The notes under the pieces: model-generated
What the model was told of the DNA's origin: nothing
Databases searched by the model: none
The model's input: only the letters and a program-made list of their open reading frames with translations
In this document: in pieces, positions 1 to 6,350 of the stretch
Position numbering within the stretch: the first letter of the stretch is position 1
How the letters are laid out: each line of letters opens with the position of its first letter
Translations under genes and position numbers: made by a program
Assembly: GCA_964472505.1 (NCBI GenBank)
Contig: CAYYQW010000123.1
Coordinates: 1 to 7,835 of the forward strand
Length of the DNA stretch: 7,835 nt
Direction of reading: 5' to 3'
From: JAYEIA01 sp964472505
Lineage (GTDB): Bacteria; Bacteroidota; Bacteroidia; Bacteroidales; JAADGE01

Positions 1-15
1 AAACTAAGTGGCAAG

Positions 16-1431
16 ATGCAAAGAACGGAAAGTGAAATATTAGAATTTAAAAGCTCATTTGGAGAATGGAAAGAAATTATCCAAACGCTTTGCGGTTTTG
101 CCAATAAAAACGGGGGCACGGTGATTGTCGGTTTTGACGATTCCGGACAACCCACAAATTTGCAAATCGGAAAAAGTACCATCGAAGATTTTGTAAATAA
201 GATAAAAACCAATACCGATCCTACTTTGTTTCCATCCGTAAACAGAAAAACATTTGCTCTTGGCGAAATTGTTGAAATAAGCATTCCCAAATCCGACTTT
301 AAACCGGTTTTTGCTTTCGGTCGGGCATATACGCGTATAGGAAAAAACACCATACAGCTTTCTGCCAATGAAATCAGAAAATTGGCAAAAAAATATACGC
401 TGCCTGATTTTGACAGTCAAATGACTAATGTAAATTTTTCCGATTTTGAATTTGATGAAAAGTTAATTGCCAAAATAAATAAGAAGTTCTTTGGTTTCAG
501 CGAAAGCAATGCTTGCCGTGAGATTTTGTCTGAATTTAAACTTATAAAAAACAATAAGATTAATAAAGGCGCTTACCTTTGTTTTGTAAAAGAAAATAAA
601 CTTTTTAAAAATGCACAGGTCAAAGCGGCACGCTTCAAAGGTAACAAGCCGGTGAGCTTTATTGATATGCAGGATTTTACCGGTAATATTATCAATGCAG
701 TTGATGACTGTTTGAATTTTATAAAAAAGCATATTAATCGTGCCGTAATAATTGAAGGCAAGCCCGAAAGAACTGAACGTTGGGATTATCCGTTGCCCGC
801 TCTCAGAGAGGCTGTTATTAATGCGATTGTTCATCGAGATTATAACGATAAGGGAAATGTACAGATTCGTATTTTTGATGATAGTTTGGAAATTTGGAGT
901 CCGGGACTGTTGCCCAAAGAAATTGACATTGAAAGTATTGAAATTACCGGTCGTTCAATTCCCGGGAATACTGTCTTGGCTGATATTTTTCATACATTAA
1001 ATTACATTGAGGCATGGGGAACCGGTTTGTCTCGCATTATTGAATATTCAAAACAATTTGGTATAGGAAAGCCTGAATTCAAACACATTCAGGGAGCTTT
1101 AGTAATAAAGTTTTTTCGAAATGTTCCCGATGATGTTACCGATAAACTCACCGATGAACATATACCGTATCAAACGAAAAACCAAGAACTCACAAATGAG
1201 GGATTAATGAGCGATTTGACCGAGGGGTTAAATGAGGGATTAAAAGGTTTATTTCATGAGATTTTTTATAATCCGGGTCTGAATTCTTCTCAACTTTCTG
1301 TTTTAGTTGAACGGCCTCAAAAAACCATAGAACGCTGGTTATCAAAACTAAAAAACAAGAATTTAATTGAGTTTCGCGGAAGCAAAAAAACCGGAGGCTA
1401 TTTTTATATAAATTATGAAGATGTATTTTGA
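16..1431 (+). CDS. AlbA_2 / GHKL-like ATPase / winged-helix putative transcriptional regulator (RecG-like C-terminal family)
   Basis: The 471-residue protein has three parts. Residues about 5-125 form an AlbA_2 (Schlafen-type, putative DNA- or nucleic-acid-binding) domain, with an ESxxLEFK start, GGT at 33-35 followed by VGFDD, and RIG at 107-109. Residues about 245-360 resemble the HATPase_c_4 domain: an N-box-like stretch with E265, N269 and HRDY 273-276, then a D-x-LEIWSPG stretch, then a GTG-containing segment. A winged helix-turn-helix at about 412-465 is joined by a linker with NEGL-type units (394-409). Such proteins are often annotated as ATP-dependent DNA helicase RecG-related, but no helicase motifs are present; a regulatory role is the family guess. 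The ATG at 16 precedes the domain by only a few residues. The frame is open back to the window edge, so a slightly earlier start cannot be excluded. The target is unknown. Confidence 0.85.
   Translation: MQRTESEILEFKSSFGEWKEIIQTLCGFANKNGGTVIVGFDDSGQPTNLQIGKSTIEDFVNKIKTNTDPTLFPSVNRKTFALGEIVEISIPKSDFKPVFAFGRAYTRIGKNTIQLSANEIRKLAKKYTLPDFDSQMTNVNFSDFEFDEKLIAKINKKFFGFSESNACREILSEFKLIKNNKINKGAYLCFVKENKLFKNAQVKAARFKGNKPVSFIDMQDFTGNIINAVDDCLNFIKKHINRAVIIEGKPERTERWDYPLPALREAVINAIVHRDYNDKGNVQIRIFDDSLEIWSPGLLPKEIDIESIEITGRSIPGNTVLADIFHTLNYIEAWGTGLSRIIEYSKQFGIGKPEFKHIQGALVIKFFRNVPDDVTDKLTDEHIPYQTKNQELTNEGLMSDLTEGLNEGLKGLFHEIFYNPGLNSSQLSVLVERPQKTIERWLSKLKNKNLIEFRGSKKTGGYFYINYEDVF
1221..1245 (+). repeat. 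Direct repeat copy 1 (NEGL linker DNA)
   Basis: These 25 bases, beginning CGAGGGGTTAA and ending GGGATTAAAA, recur at 1441-1465 with a single mismatch (A to G at the twelfth base). Here they lie inside the regulator gene and encode the linker EGLNEGLK (residues 403-410). A shorter relative (AATGAGGGATTAA) lies at 1195-1207 and encodes the preceding NEGL. Confidence 0.85.
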
Positions 1432-1440
1432 GGGAACAAA

Positions 1441-1465
1441 CGAGGGGTTAAGTGAGGGATTAAAA
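1441..1465 (+). repeat. Direct repeat copy 2, downstream of the regulator stop
   Basis: This is the second copy of the linker repeat (24 of 25 bases identical), exactly 220 bases from copy 1 and 10 bases after the stop codon of the regulator gene. It lies in a different frame from the main gene. A short open frame, ATG 1421 to TAG 1468, reads MYFEGTNEGLSEGLK through it. The rest of the gap (1469-1575) shows no gene and no strong terminator. Confidence 0.85.
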
Positions 1466-1575
1466 TAGCTATGGGCGGAAATAAGTTTCAGGTTGGGTTT
1501 TATCAAATTTTGTAATCGGTTCCGGGTATAAGCGAGTTTATCGAAAATTTTTTATTTTTTTACAGAAACAGATAT

Positions 1576-2580
1576 ATGCAAATCCGCTTCTTCTTCCGCA
1601 AATCATCTCCCGTCTTTCACAGCATAGAAGAGCAATTCTTTGCCGTGCAAAAAGCCCTGCCCGACACTGTAACTTATAAAAATATTTATGCCCCTTATCA
1701 CAGCAAAGGCATTTTCAGGCGTTTGGCTGTTGCTCTGCATGCCGCTTTCCGCCAAGGCGATGTAAATCATATTACCGGCGATATTCATTTTGCGGTGCTT
1801 TTTATGAAGAAGCAAAAAACAATTCTTACCGTTCACGATATTGGGTCGGTGCTCAAAAGTGGCGGTATCAAACAAAAAATATTACGGCTTTTTTGGTTCT
1901 CTTTGCCTTTTATGCGCGTAAAATATGTTACCGTTATTTCGGATTTTACCAAACATGAAATCCTTAAAACTTTTAAAATAAAAGCCGAAAAAATTCGCGT
2001 AATTCCCGATTGCGTTTCGGATGACTTTCAATACAAAGCTAAGAAATTCAACGAAAAAAATCCGCGCATCCTGCATTTGGGAACAAAAAGCAATAAAAAT
2101 CTTCTTCAACTCATTTGGGCTCTAAAAAGTATTCCCTGTCAGCTGGTTATTATCGGAAAAATCAGTGAACATCAGGAATCGGCTCTGGAAGATAACGGCA
2201 TTGATTTTGAAAACTATCACAATCTGTCTTTTCGAGAAATCGTACGACAATATGAATTATGCGACATGGTAAGTTTTGTAACGCTGTATGAAGGCTTCGG
2301 TGTGCCGGTTTTGGAAGCACAGGCTGTCGGCAGACCCTTGCTCACAAGCAATCGTTCACCCATGAAAGAGAATGCCGGCAAAGGCGCATTGTTAGCCAAT
2401 CCGGAAAGCACGGCAGACATTCGCGCCAAAATACAACGCATCATTCAAACTGAGGAACTGCGAAAAACTTTAATAAACCAAGGTCTTGAAAATGTGAAAC
2501 GATTTCGCGTTGAAGCAGTGGCTAAAAAATATTACGAGCTCTACCGAGAGGTGCTTTGTGAAAAAGAAAAGCCTCTATAA
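1576..2580 (+). CDS. Glycosyltransferase, GT4 type (GT-B fold)
   Basis: The 334-residue protein is probably a cytoplasmic or membrane-associated retaining glycosyltransferase that transfers a sugar from a nucleotide donor to a glycan or lipid acceptor. The C-terminal donor-binding half begins near residue 160, with the LHLGTKSNKNL strand-loop (166-176) that resembles the phosphate-binding region of GT4 enzymes. It carries the E-x7-E signature, E239 and E247, in LYEGFGVPVLEAQAVGRP. The N-terminal half includes a TVHDIG segment expected near the acceptor site. No signal peptide or membrane span is evident. It is slightly shorter than the usual 350-400 residues. It stands alone, with no other glycan genes in the window, so donor and acceptor cannot be named. 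A weak -7-like box (TATTTTTT, 1553-1560) lies 16 bases before the ATG. Confidence 0.88.
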   Translation: MQIRFFFRKSSPVFHSIEEQFFAVQKALPDTVTYKNIYAPYHSKGIFRRLAVALHAAFRQGDVNHITGDIHFAVLFMKKQKTILTVHDIGSVLKSGGIKQKILRLFWFSLPFMRVKYVTVISDFTKHEILKTFKIKAEKIRVIPDCVSDDFQYKAKKFNEKNPRILHLGTKSNKNLLQLIWALKSIPCQLVIIGKISEHQESALEDNGIDFENYHNLSFREIVRQYELCDMVSFVTLYEGFGVPVLEAQAVGRPLLTSNRSPMKENAGKGALLANPESTADIRAKIQRIIQTEELRKTLINQGLENVKRFRVEAVAKKYYELYREVLCEKEKPL

Positions 2581-2589
2581 GCTTTGTTA

Positions 2590-2613
2590 AATTTTCAGTT
2601 ACAACTGAAAATT
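2590..2613 (+). terminator. Possible terminator hairpin after the glycosyltransferase
   Basis: A perfect inverted repeat has 11-base arms (AATTTTCAGTT and AACTGAAAATT) separated by two bases. It starts nine bases after the glycosyltransferase stop. The stem is AT-rich with only two G-C pairs, and the following bases (CTGCATTTTTAT) contain a short T run. It is therefore a plausible but weak intrinsic terminator; it could also be a site that protects the mRNA end. Confidence 0.45.
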
Positions 2614-2687
2614 CTGCATTTTTATCAAAAAAACCGGTTATGCATGAAAGTATTACAATTTTAAAAAAACATAATTTTCCAAAACAC

Positions 2688-2830
2688 TTGTAACAATGGT
2701 TCGTTAAACTTTGCCAAAGTTGCAGTTTGCAAACTGTAATCAAGCTAATAATCAACACCATAAATAGATAAACTTTGGCAAAGTTCTCATCTTCAGTCTA
2801 ATGGGTAAGCATAACGAACTATTATTGTAA
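2688..2830. repeat. Nested inverted-repeat element (MITE- or REP-like)
   Basis: Three levels of symmetry are nested here. The outermost arms are GTTCGTTA (2699-2706) and TAACGAAC (2812-2819), each with a nearby CAAT / ATTG on its outer side. The inner arms are AACTTTGCCAAAGTT (2707-2721) and its exact reverse complement AACTTTGGCAAAGTT (2771-2785), each itself a palindrome around one central base. Between them is the perfect 14-base palindrome CAGTTTGCAAACTG (2723-2736). No open frame of credible length lies within, so a small non-autonomous mobile or dispersed intergenic element is the best reading. Together with the hairpin at 2590, this is what fills the 311-base gap before the next gene. 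Confidence 0.6.
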
Positions 2831-2891
2831 GTAAAGCCTATTTTTAAAATCGTATTCAAAAACTGCCTTATAAATAAATAGAAATCCGTAA

Positions 2892-3551
2892 ATGCAACAA
2901 ATACTTAATTTTCTCAAAGAACTGCAAGTCAACAATGACAGAGATTGGTTTCAGGAAAACAAAACCCGCTACAAAGAAGTTCAAGAACGCTTTGAAAGCT
3001 ATGTGATGTTTCTCGCCGCCAAAGTGCATGAAATTGATCCGCGCATAAATATTGATAATCCCAAAGATTGTACGTTTAGAATATACCGCGACATACGTTT
3101 TTCAAAAAACAAACTGCCTTATAAAGACCACATGGGCGCCCATATTGCTCCGGGCGGCCGCAAAAGCCCTTATGCCGGTTATTATCTGCATGTAAGCCCC
3201 GAAAACTGCTTTGCCGGCGGCGGCCTTTACCGCCCCGAACCCAAAGTACTGAAAGCCGTACGTGCTGAAATTTATGAAGCGCCCGAAGAATTGAAAACGA
3301 TTATCAAGCATCCGGAATTTAAAGAAACTTTTGGCGAAATATACGGCGAACGCCTAAAAACAGCTCCGCAAGGCTACCCAAAAGATTGGCCGGATATTGA
3401 ACTGTTGCGACCAAAGAGCTACGCACTAAGCCGTCCGCTTTCCGAAGAAGAACTCACAAGCCCGCATCTGTTCAATACGCTTGAAACGATTTACACAAAA
3501 CTTTACCCGTTCAATGAATACATGAATCGAATACTTGAAAAAATAACATAA
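2892..3551 (+). CDS. DUF2461 / TIGR02453 family protein of unknown function
   Basis: The 219-residue protein matches the usual length and landmarks of the DUF2461 family. These are an N-terminal FLxxLxxNNDRDWFxENKxxY stretch, a central FRIYRDIRFSKNKLPYKDH core, and a GYYLHVSPENCFAGGGLYRPEP segment. No member has a well-established biochemical role that I can state with confidence. No signal peptide or membrane segment is visible, so it is probably cytoplasmic. It is a single-gene unit: the preceding gap holds a repeat element and the next gene has its own promoter box. Its codons look richer in G and C than those of the accessory genes on either side, which fits a resident rather than a recently acquired gene. 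No clear promoter was seen directly upstream. Confidence 0.9.
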   Translation: MQQILNFLKELQVNNDRDWFQENKTRYKEVQERFESYVMFLAAKVHEIDPRINIDNPKDCTFRIYRDIRFSKNKLPYKDHMGAHIAPGGRKSPYAGYYLHVSPENCFAGGGLYRPEPKVLKAVRAEIYEAPEELKTIIKHPEFKETFGEIYGERLKTAPQGYPKDWPDIELLRPKSYALSRPLSEEELTSPHLFNTLETIYTKLYPFNEYMNRILEKIT

Positions 3552-3578
3552 CCGATAGTCCGCTTATGTATAAAATCA

Positions 3579-3586
3579 TATCTTTG
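3579..3586 (+). promoter_or_regulatory. Bacteroidota -7 promoter box for the HEPN/MNT operon
   Basis: TATCTTTG fits the Bacteroidota -7 consensus TAnnTTTG exactly and lies 22 bases before the ATG at 3609, giving a leader of about 15 bases. No convincing -33 TTG was found at the expected distance. Confidence 0.55.
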
Positions 3587-3608
3587 TATTAAATATTTGA
3601 ATATATAT

Positions 3609-4004
3609 ATGAATAAAAAAGAAACCGGACTAAACCAACGCTTCAGCAACTTCGAAAAGACAGTAAAGCTTTTAGAGCGTACGCTGCAAATAACAAATCC
3701 TTCAGAGGCCGAAAAAGCCGGTTTGGTAAAGTTTTATGAAATGACCTTGGAATTAGCTTGGAAAACGCTTAAAGACTACTTGGAAGACCAAGGGTTTATG
3801 GTCAAATTCCCGAGAGATGTAATAAAACAAGCCTTTCAGGTTGAATTAATTGACAACGGTGAAATTTGGATGAAAATGCTAAAAAAAAGAAATCTGTTGG
3901 CATATACTTATAACGAAAGTCTTTTTTATGAAGCCCTCGAAGACATTAAACATGAATATTATCCTGAAATAAAAAAACTTTATACTTTTCTGAAAAATGA
4001 ATAA
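3609..4004 (+). CDS. HEPN-like nucleotidyltransferase-associated protein, HI0074 family (HepT-like toxin, catalytic His replaced)
   Basis: This 131-residue all-helical protein matches the HI0074 / TIGR01987 'nucleotidyltransferase substrate-binding' family, a HEPN relative. It has RFSNFEKTVKLLE at the N terminus, then LELAWKTLKDYLEDQG, PRDVIKQAF, and a C-terminal KRNLLAYTYNE. In the family the last segment usually reads RNxxxHTY, the RX4HXY motif of HEPN RNases. Here R94 and Y101 are kept, but position 99 is Tyr (codon TAT, 3903-3905) instead of His. In HepT-MntA pairs the HEPN protein is the toxin RNase and MntA silences it by AMPylating the motif Tyr. The missing His suggests lost or altered RNase activity. 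I chose ATG 3609 over a TTG at 3597 because it suits the promoter box. It overlaps the next gene by 8 bases. Confidence 0.85.
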   Translation: MNKKETGLNQRFSNFEKTVKLLERTLQITNPSEAEKAGLVKFYEMTLELAWKTLKDYLEDQGFMVKFPRDVIKQAFQVELIDNGEIWMKMLKKRNLLAYTYNESLFYEALEDIKHEYYPEIKKLYTFLKNE

Positions 4005-4308
4005 TCCTTTCGGAATATATGATCAATCATTTCATCTAATGTCGGAATCCGTCAAAAAATTTCCGGAAATTGAAAAAGCCGTTATATTCGGTTCGCGCGC
4101 CATGGGCAATTACAAAAAAGGCTCGGATATCGACTTGGCCATTTTCGGCCGGCAAGTCAATTTCGATATTACTTCCCGCCTCAGCGGTTTGCTCAACGAA
4201 GAACTTCCTATCCCCTACTACACCGATGTGCTTAATTTTAATACCATTGAAAGCGAAGAGCTCAAACAACACATATTAAAAAAAGGTAAAGTTCTCTATA
4301 AAAAATAA
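3997..4308 (+). CDS. MNT-type minimal nucleotidyltransferase (MntA-like antitoxin)
   Basis: The 103-residue protein is a minimal nucleotidyltransferase of the polymerase-beta fold. The motif GS-x10-D-x-D is complete: G32 S33, then D44 and D46. D77 (in YYTDVLNF) fits the third carboxylate. Family knowledge: MNT proteins paired with HEPN proteins act as antitoxins, and characterised MntA proteins transfer AMP from ATP onto a tyrosine of the HEPN partner. The start codon lies inside the end of the HEPN gene (8-base overlap, ATGAATAA), implying translational coupling and a fixed ratio. With an intact active site here and a doubtful RNase motif in the partner, the usual toxin-antitoxin relationship may have changed. 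Both genes share the upstream promoter box. Confidence 0.9.
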   Translation: MNNPFGIYDQSFHLMSESVKKFPEIEKAVIFGSRAMGNYKKGSDIDLAIFGRQVNFDITSRLSGLLNEELPIPYYTDVLNFNTIESEELKQHILKKGKVLYKK

Positions 4309-4337
4309 TTTCCTCTCCGATATTCCCCGACATTTCT

Positions 4338-4345
4338 TAATATTG
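4338..4345 (+). promoter_or_regulatory. Candidate -7 box for mgsA
   Basis: TAATATTG matches seven of the eight positions of TAnnTTTG and lies 26 bases before the mgsA start, an acceptable distance. It is one mismatch from consensus in AT-rich DNA, so chance is a real possibility. Confidence 0.3.
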
Positions 4346-4371
4346 TAATTTCAATTTGATAAACTTAAATT

Positions 4372-4827
4372 ATGATATCAAAAAACATTGCCTTAGTAGC
4401 GCACGACAATCGCAAAAGAGATCTCATAGAATGGGTAACCTGGAACCGAGCCGAGTTGGTAAATCATAAACTCGTATGCACCGGTACCACAGGCCAAAAA
4501 GTAGAAAAGGCTCTGGCACAAGTCAGCGGGAAAAGTGTAAAATACGAAGTGGTCAAGCTGCAATCGGGACCGCTGGGCGGCGACCAGCAACTCGGGGCTC
4601 TGATTGCCGAAGAAAAAATTGATATTTTTATTTTCCTGTGGGACCCCATGGAGCCGCAAGCCCACGACGTGGATGTAAAAGCGCTTTTGAGAATTGCCGC
4701 CGTTCACAACATTCCTACGGCATGCAACCGCTCCACAGCCGATTTTCTGATTTCATCTCCGCTTTTTGTTGAAGAATACATTCCCAAGAAAAAGGATTAT
4801 TCCGATTATCTAAACCGCAAAATATAA
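4372..4827 (+). CDS. mgsA: Methylglyoxal synthase
   Basis: The enzyme converts dihydroxyacetone phosphate to methylglyoxal and phosphate, a bypass of lower glycolysis that relieves sugar-phosphate build-up when phosphate is scarce. The 151-residue protein is full length for the family (E. coli about 152). The phosphate-binding TGTTG lies at 38-42. The catalytic residues described for the E. coli enzyme are all present: D71 in SGPLGGDQQ, D91 in the WDP motif, H98 and D101 before VKALLR, and the N-terminal H11 in ALVAHD. The stretch between TGTTG and SGP is several residues longer than in E. coli. It is a soluble cytoplasmic enzyme that usually forms a hexamer. It sits alone between the HEPN/MNT operon and the AAA ATPase gene, so no operon partner suggests how it is used. 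Confidence 0.96.
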   Translation: MISKNIALVAHDNRKRDLIEWVTWNRAELVNHKLVCTGTTGQKVEKALAQVSGKSVKYEVVKLQSGPLGGDQQLGALIAEEKIDIFIFLWDPMEPQAHDVDVKALLRIAAVHNIPTACNRSTADFLISSPLFVEEYIPKKKDYSDYLNRKI

Positions 4828-4916
4828 GACATTTCAACGTCCGCAGGATTTCAAATCGTCCGGCTTATAAAAATACACAGATTCAGATATGAAAAACCCC
4901 AAGAATACCTTAGTCG

Positions 4917-4938
4917 TTTTTCATGTATAAATGAAAAA
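4917..4938. promoter_or_regulatory. Operator-like palindrome 1, upstream of the AAA ATPase promoter
   Basis: TTTTTCAT and ATGAAAAA form perfect 8-base arms around the spacer GTATAA. The site covers the position where the -33 element of the promoter at 4944 would lie. A closely related palindrome lies 40 bases downstream, at 4960-4975. Confidence 0.55.
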
Positions 4939-4943
4939 AATTG

Positions 4944-4951
4944 TATATTTG
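4944..4951 (+). promoter_or_regulatory. Bacteroidota -7 promoter box of the AAA-DUF4143 gene
   Basis: TATATTTG fits TAnnTTTG exactly, 19 bases before the ATG at 4971, so the predicted leader is only about a dozen bases. The box sits between two near-identical palindromes. Confidence 0.65.
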
Positions 4952-4959
4952 CAGAAAGC

Positions 4960-4975
4960 TTCATGTATAGATGAA
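4960..4975. promoter_or_regulatory. Operator-like palindrome 2, over the start codon
   Basis: TTCAT and ATGAA flank GTATAG. The 16 bases match 4920-4935 with one mismatch, exactly 40 bases away. The right arm contains the start codon of the ATPase gene, and the site would cover the transcription start. A protein bound here could block both initiation of transcription and, if it binds RNA, ribosome entry. Confidence 0.55.
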
Positions 4976-6179
4976 TACAAAACTCATAAAGCGGAATATC
5001 TATTTAGATAAAATATTGCCTTTTATCGACAAGAATTTAATAAAAGTCATTGTTGGGCAGCGGCGAGTTGGGAAAAGCTATATGCTTTATCAAATAACGG
5101 ATTACATAAAAACCAACAACTCCAAAGCTAATATCATATATATCAACAAAGAACGTTATGAATTTGACGCCATAAAAAACTATTCGGATTTAATTGAATA
5201 TTGCCAAAGCAAACTAAAACCCGGTAAAAAAAATTATCTCCTTATTGATGAAATTCAAGACATAGAAAATTTTGAAAAAGCACTGCGGCATTTTTACTCA
5301 GAACCGAATATTGATATATACTGCACGGGCAGCAATGCTAAACTTTTGTCGGGAGAATTGGCCGATTTATTAAGCGGCCGATACATAGAAATTAAAATGT
5401 ACGGCTTATCATGGCCGGAGTTTCTTGAATTCCATAAAATGGAAAATACAATTGAAAGCCTGAATAAATATCTTGAAATAGGCGGTTTGCCTTATATTAT
5501 CAATCTTTCGCCCGAAAAAGAAGTAATTTTTGAATACCTGCGTAACATTTTTTCTGCAATTATTTACAAAGACATTATAGCAAGGTACAAGATAAGAAAT
5601 CATCATTTTTTGGAAAATCTGGTAAAATACTTAGCAAATAATACCGGGAATTTGATTTCGGCTAAGAAAATAAGTGATTATCTTAGGTCGCAAAATATTA
5701 AAATGTCGCCTCAAATTGTTCTGGATTACCTGTCATATCTTGAAAACGCATTTTTAATTTTTAAAGTTAAGCGCAGCGATTTGTTTGGAAAAAAGTTATT
5801 TGAGACCAACGAAAAATATTATTTCGAAGACCTCGGACTTAAAAATGCCATAACCGGAGAAAATAACATACAAATCAATCAAGTCATTGAAAATGTTATA
5901 TTTAATCATCTTAAAATTGCAGGCTATGAAGTACAGGTTGGTATTTCCGGAAATAAAGAAGTGGACTTTATTGCCAACAGGCAAGGGAAAAAAAAATATA
6001 TTCAGGCTGCATATTTACTGCCGGATGAAAAAGTAATAAAGCGGGAATTCGGAAATTTATTGGAGATTAAAGATAATTACAAAAAAATGGTTGTTTCATT
6101 AGACCAATATGCGCCTAAAAACGTACAAGGCATAGAGCATATACATCTGATTGATTTTCTTTCAAATACAAATATATAG
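4971..6179 (+). CDS. AAA-family ATPase with DUF4143 C-terminal domain
   Basis: The 402-residue protein belongs to the common but functionally obscure AAA_14/DUF4143 family. The N-terminal ATPase has a Walker A motif, GQRRVGKS (29-36), a Walker B motif, LLIDE with D93 and E94, and a sensor-1-like CTGSN (118-122), followed by LLSGELADLLSGRY. A middle helical region (about 185-285) resembles a winged helix. The C-terminal DUF4143 part contains E330-V-D332-F-I-A and YIQAAY (Q345), the spacing seen in restriction-endonuclease-like folds. Whether it cleaves DNA is unknown. It is a single-gene transcription unit with its own promoter box and twin palindromes. The DNA looks more AT-rich than mgsA next door, consistent with an acquired accessory gene. 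A role in a defence or stress cassette is possible but not shown. Confidence 0.9.
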   Translation: MNTKLIKRNIYLDKILPFIDKNLIKVIVGQRRVGKSYMLYQITDYIKTNNSKANIIYINKERYEFDAIKNYSDLIEYCQSKLKPGKKNYLLIDEIQDIENFEKALRHFYSEPNIDIYCTGSNAKLLSGELADLLSGRYIEIKMYGLSWPEFLEFHKMENTIESLNKYLEIGGLPYIINLSPEKEVIFEYLRNIFSAIIYKDIIARYKIRNHHFLENLVKYLANNTGNLISAKKISDYLRSQNIKMSPQIVLDYLSYLENAFLIFKVKRSDLFGKKLFETNEKYYFEDLGLKNAITGENNIQINQVIENVIFNHLKIAGYEVQVGISGNKEVDFIANRQGKKKYIQAAYLLPDEKVIKREFGNLLEIKDNYKKMVVSLDQYAPKNVQGIEHIHLIDFLSNTNI

Positions 6180-6204
6180 AATGTCAAGCCGCGCAAAAAA
6201 CATG

Positions 6205-6299
6205 AACCACACAGAGAAAAAAATAATTGAGCAGTTTGAAATAATAATAATCTTTGTGTCCCTTTGTGTTCTTTGTGGTTAAAATTATAAACCACACGG
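6205..6299. repeat. Degenerate dispersed repeat, AACCACA / CTTTGTG type
   Basis: The gap 6180-6381 holds AACCACACAGAG (6205-6216). It also holds three spaced CTTTGTG units (6252, 6262 and 6271), the last running into TGTGGTT, the reverse complement of AACCACA. A further AACCACACGG lies at 6290-6299. Similar sequence is widespread between genes in environmental bacterial genomes. Read on the minus strand it gives the familiar spurious peptide NHKEHKGTQR. It is taken here as a non-coding dispersed element; the inverted ends suggest a small mobile or REP-like unit. Confidence 0.65.
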
Positions 6300-6350
6300 T
6301 AACATACAGAAAAACTCGGCAAAAAATGAACTCGACATGGTTTTTATTTC

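Noticed and set aside
1421..1468. Short open frame MYFEGTNEGLSEGLK as an independent small gene
   Set aside because: At 15 codons, overlapping the regulator's end, it is better explained as a repeat copy of the linker DNA.
2522..2761. Minus-strand open frame of 79 codons across the end of the glycosyltransferase gene and the following gap
   Set aside because: It overlaps a clear gene, runs through the hairpin and palindromes, and shows no recognisable protein features.
2789..2811. tRNA D-arm-like sequence (CAGTCTAATGGGTAAGC)
   Set aside because: No acceptor stem, anticodon arm or TPsiC arm could be assembled around it.
3597..3608. TTG as an alternative start of the HEPN gene
   Set aside because: The ATG at 3609 gives a better distance from the TATCTTTG box, and the four extra residues add nothing conserved.
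4841..4862. Small palindrome GATTTCAAATC and a repeated CGTCCG after mgsA as a terminator
   Set aside because: Any extended stem needs a bulge and no T run follows; too weak to call.
6077..6322. Minus-strand open frame encoding a peptide with NHKEHKGTQR
   Set aside because: This is the well-known spurious translation of the CTTTGTG/AACCACA repeat and overlaps the end of the ATPase gene.
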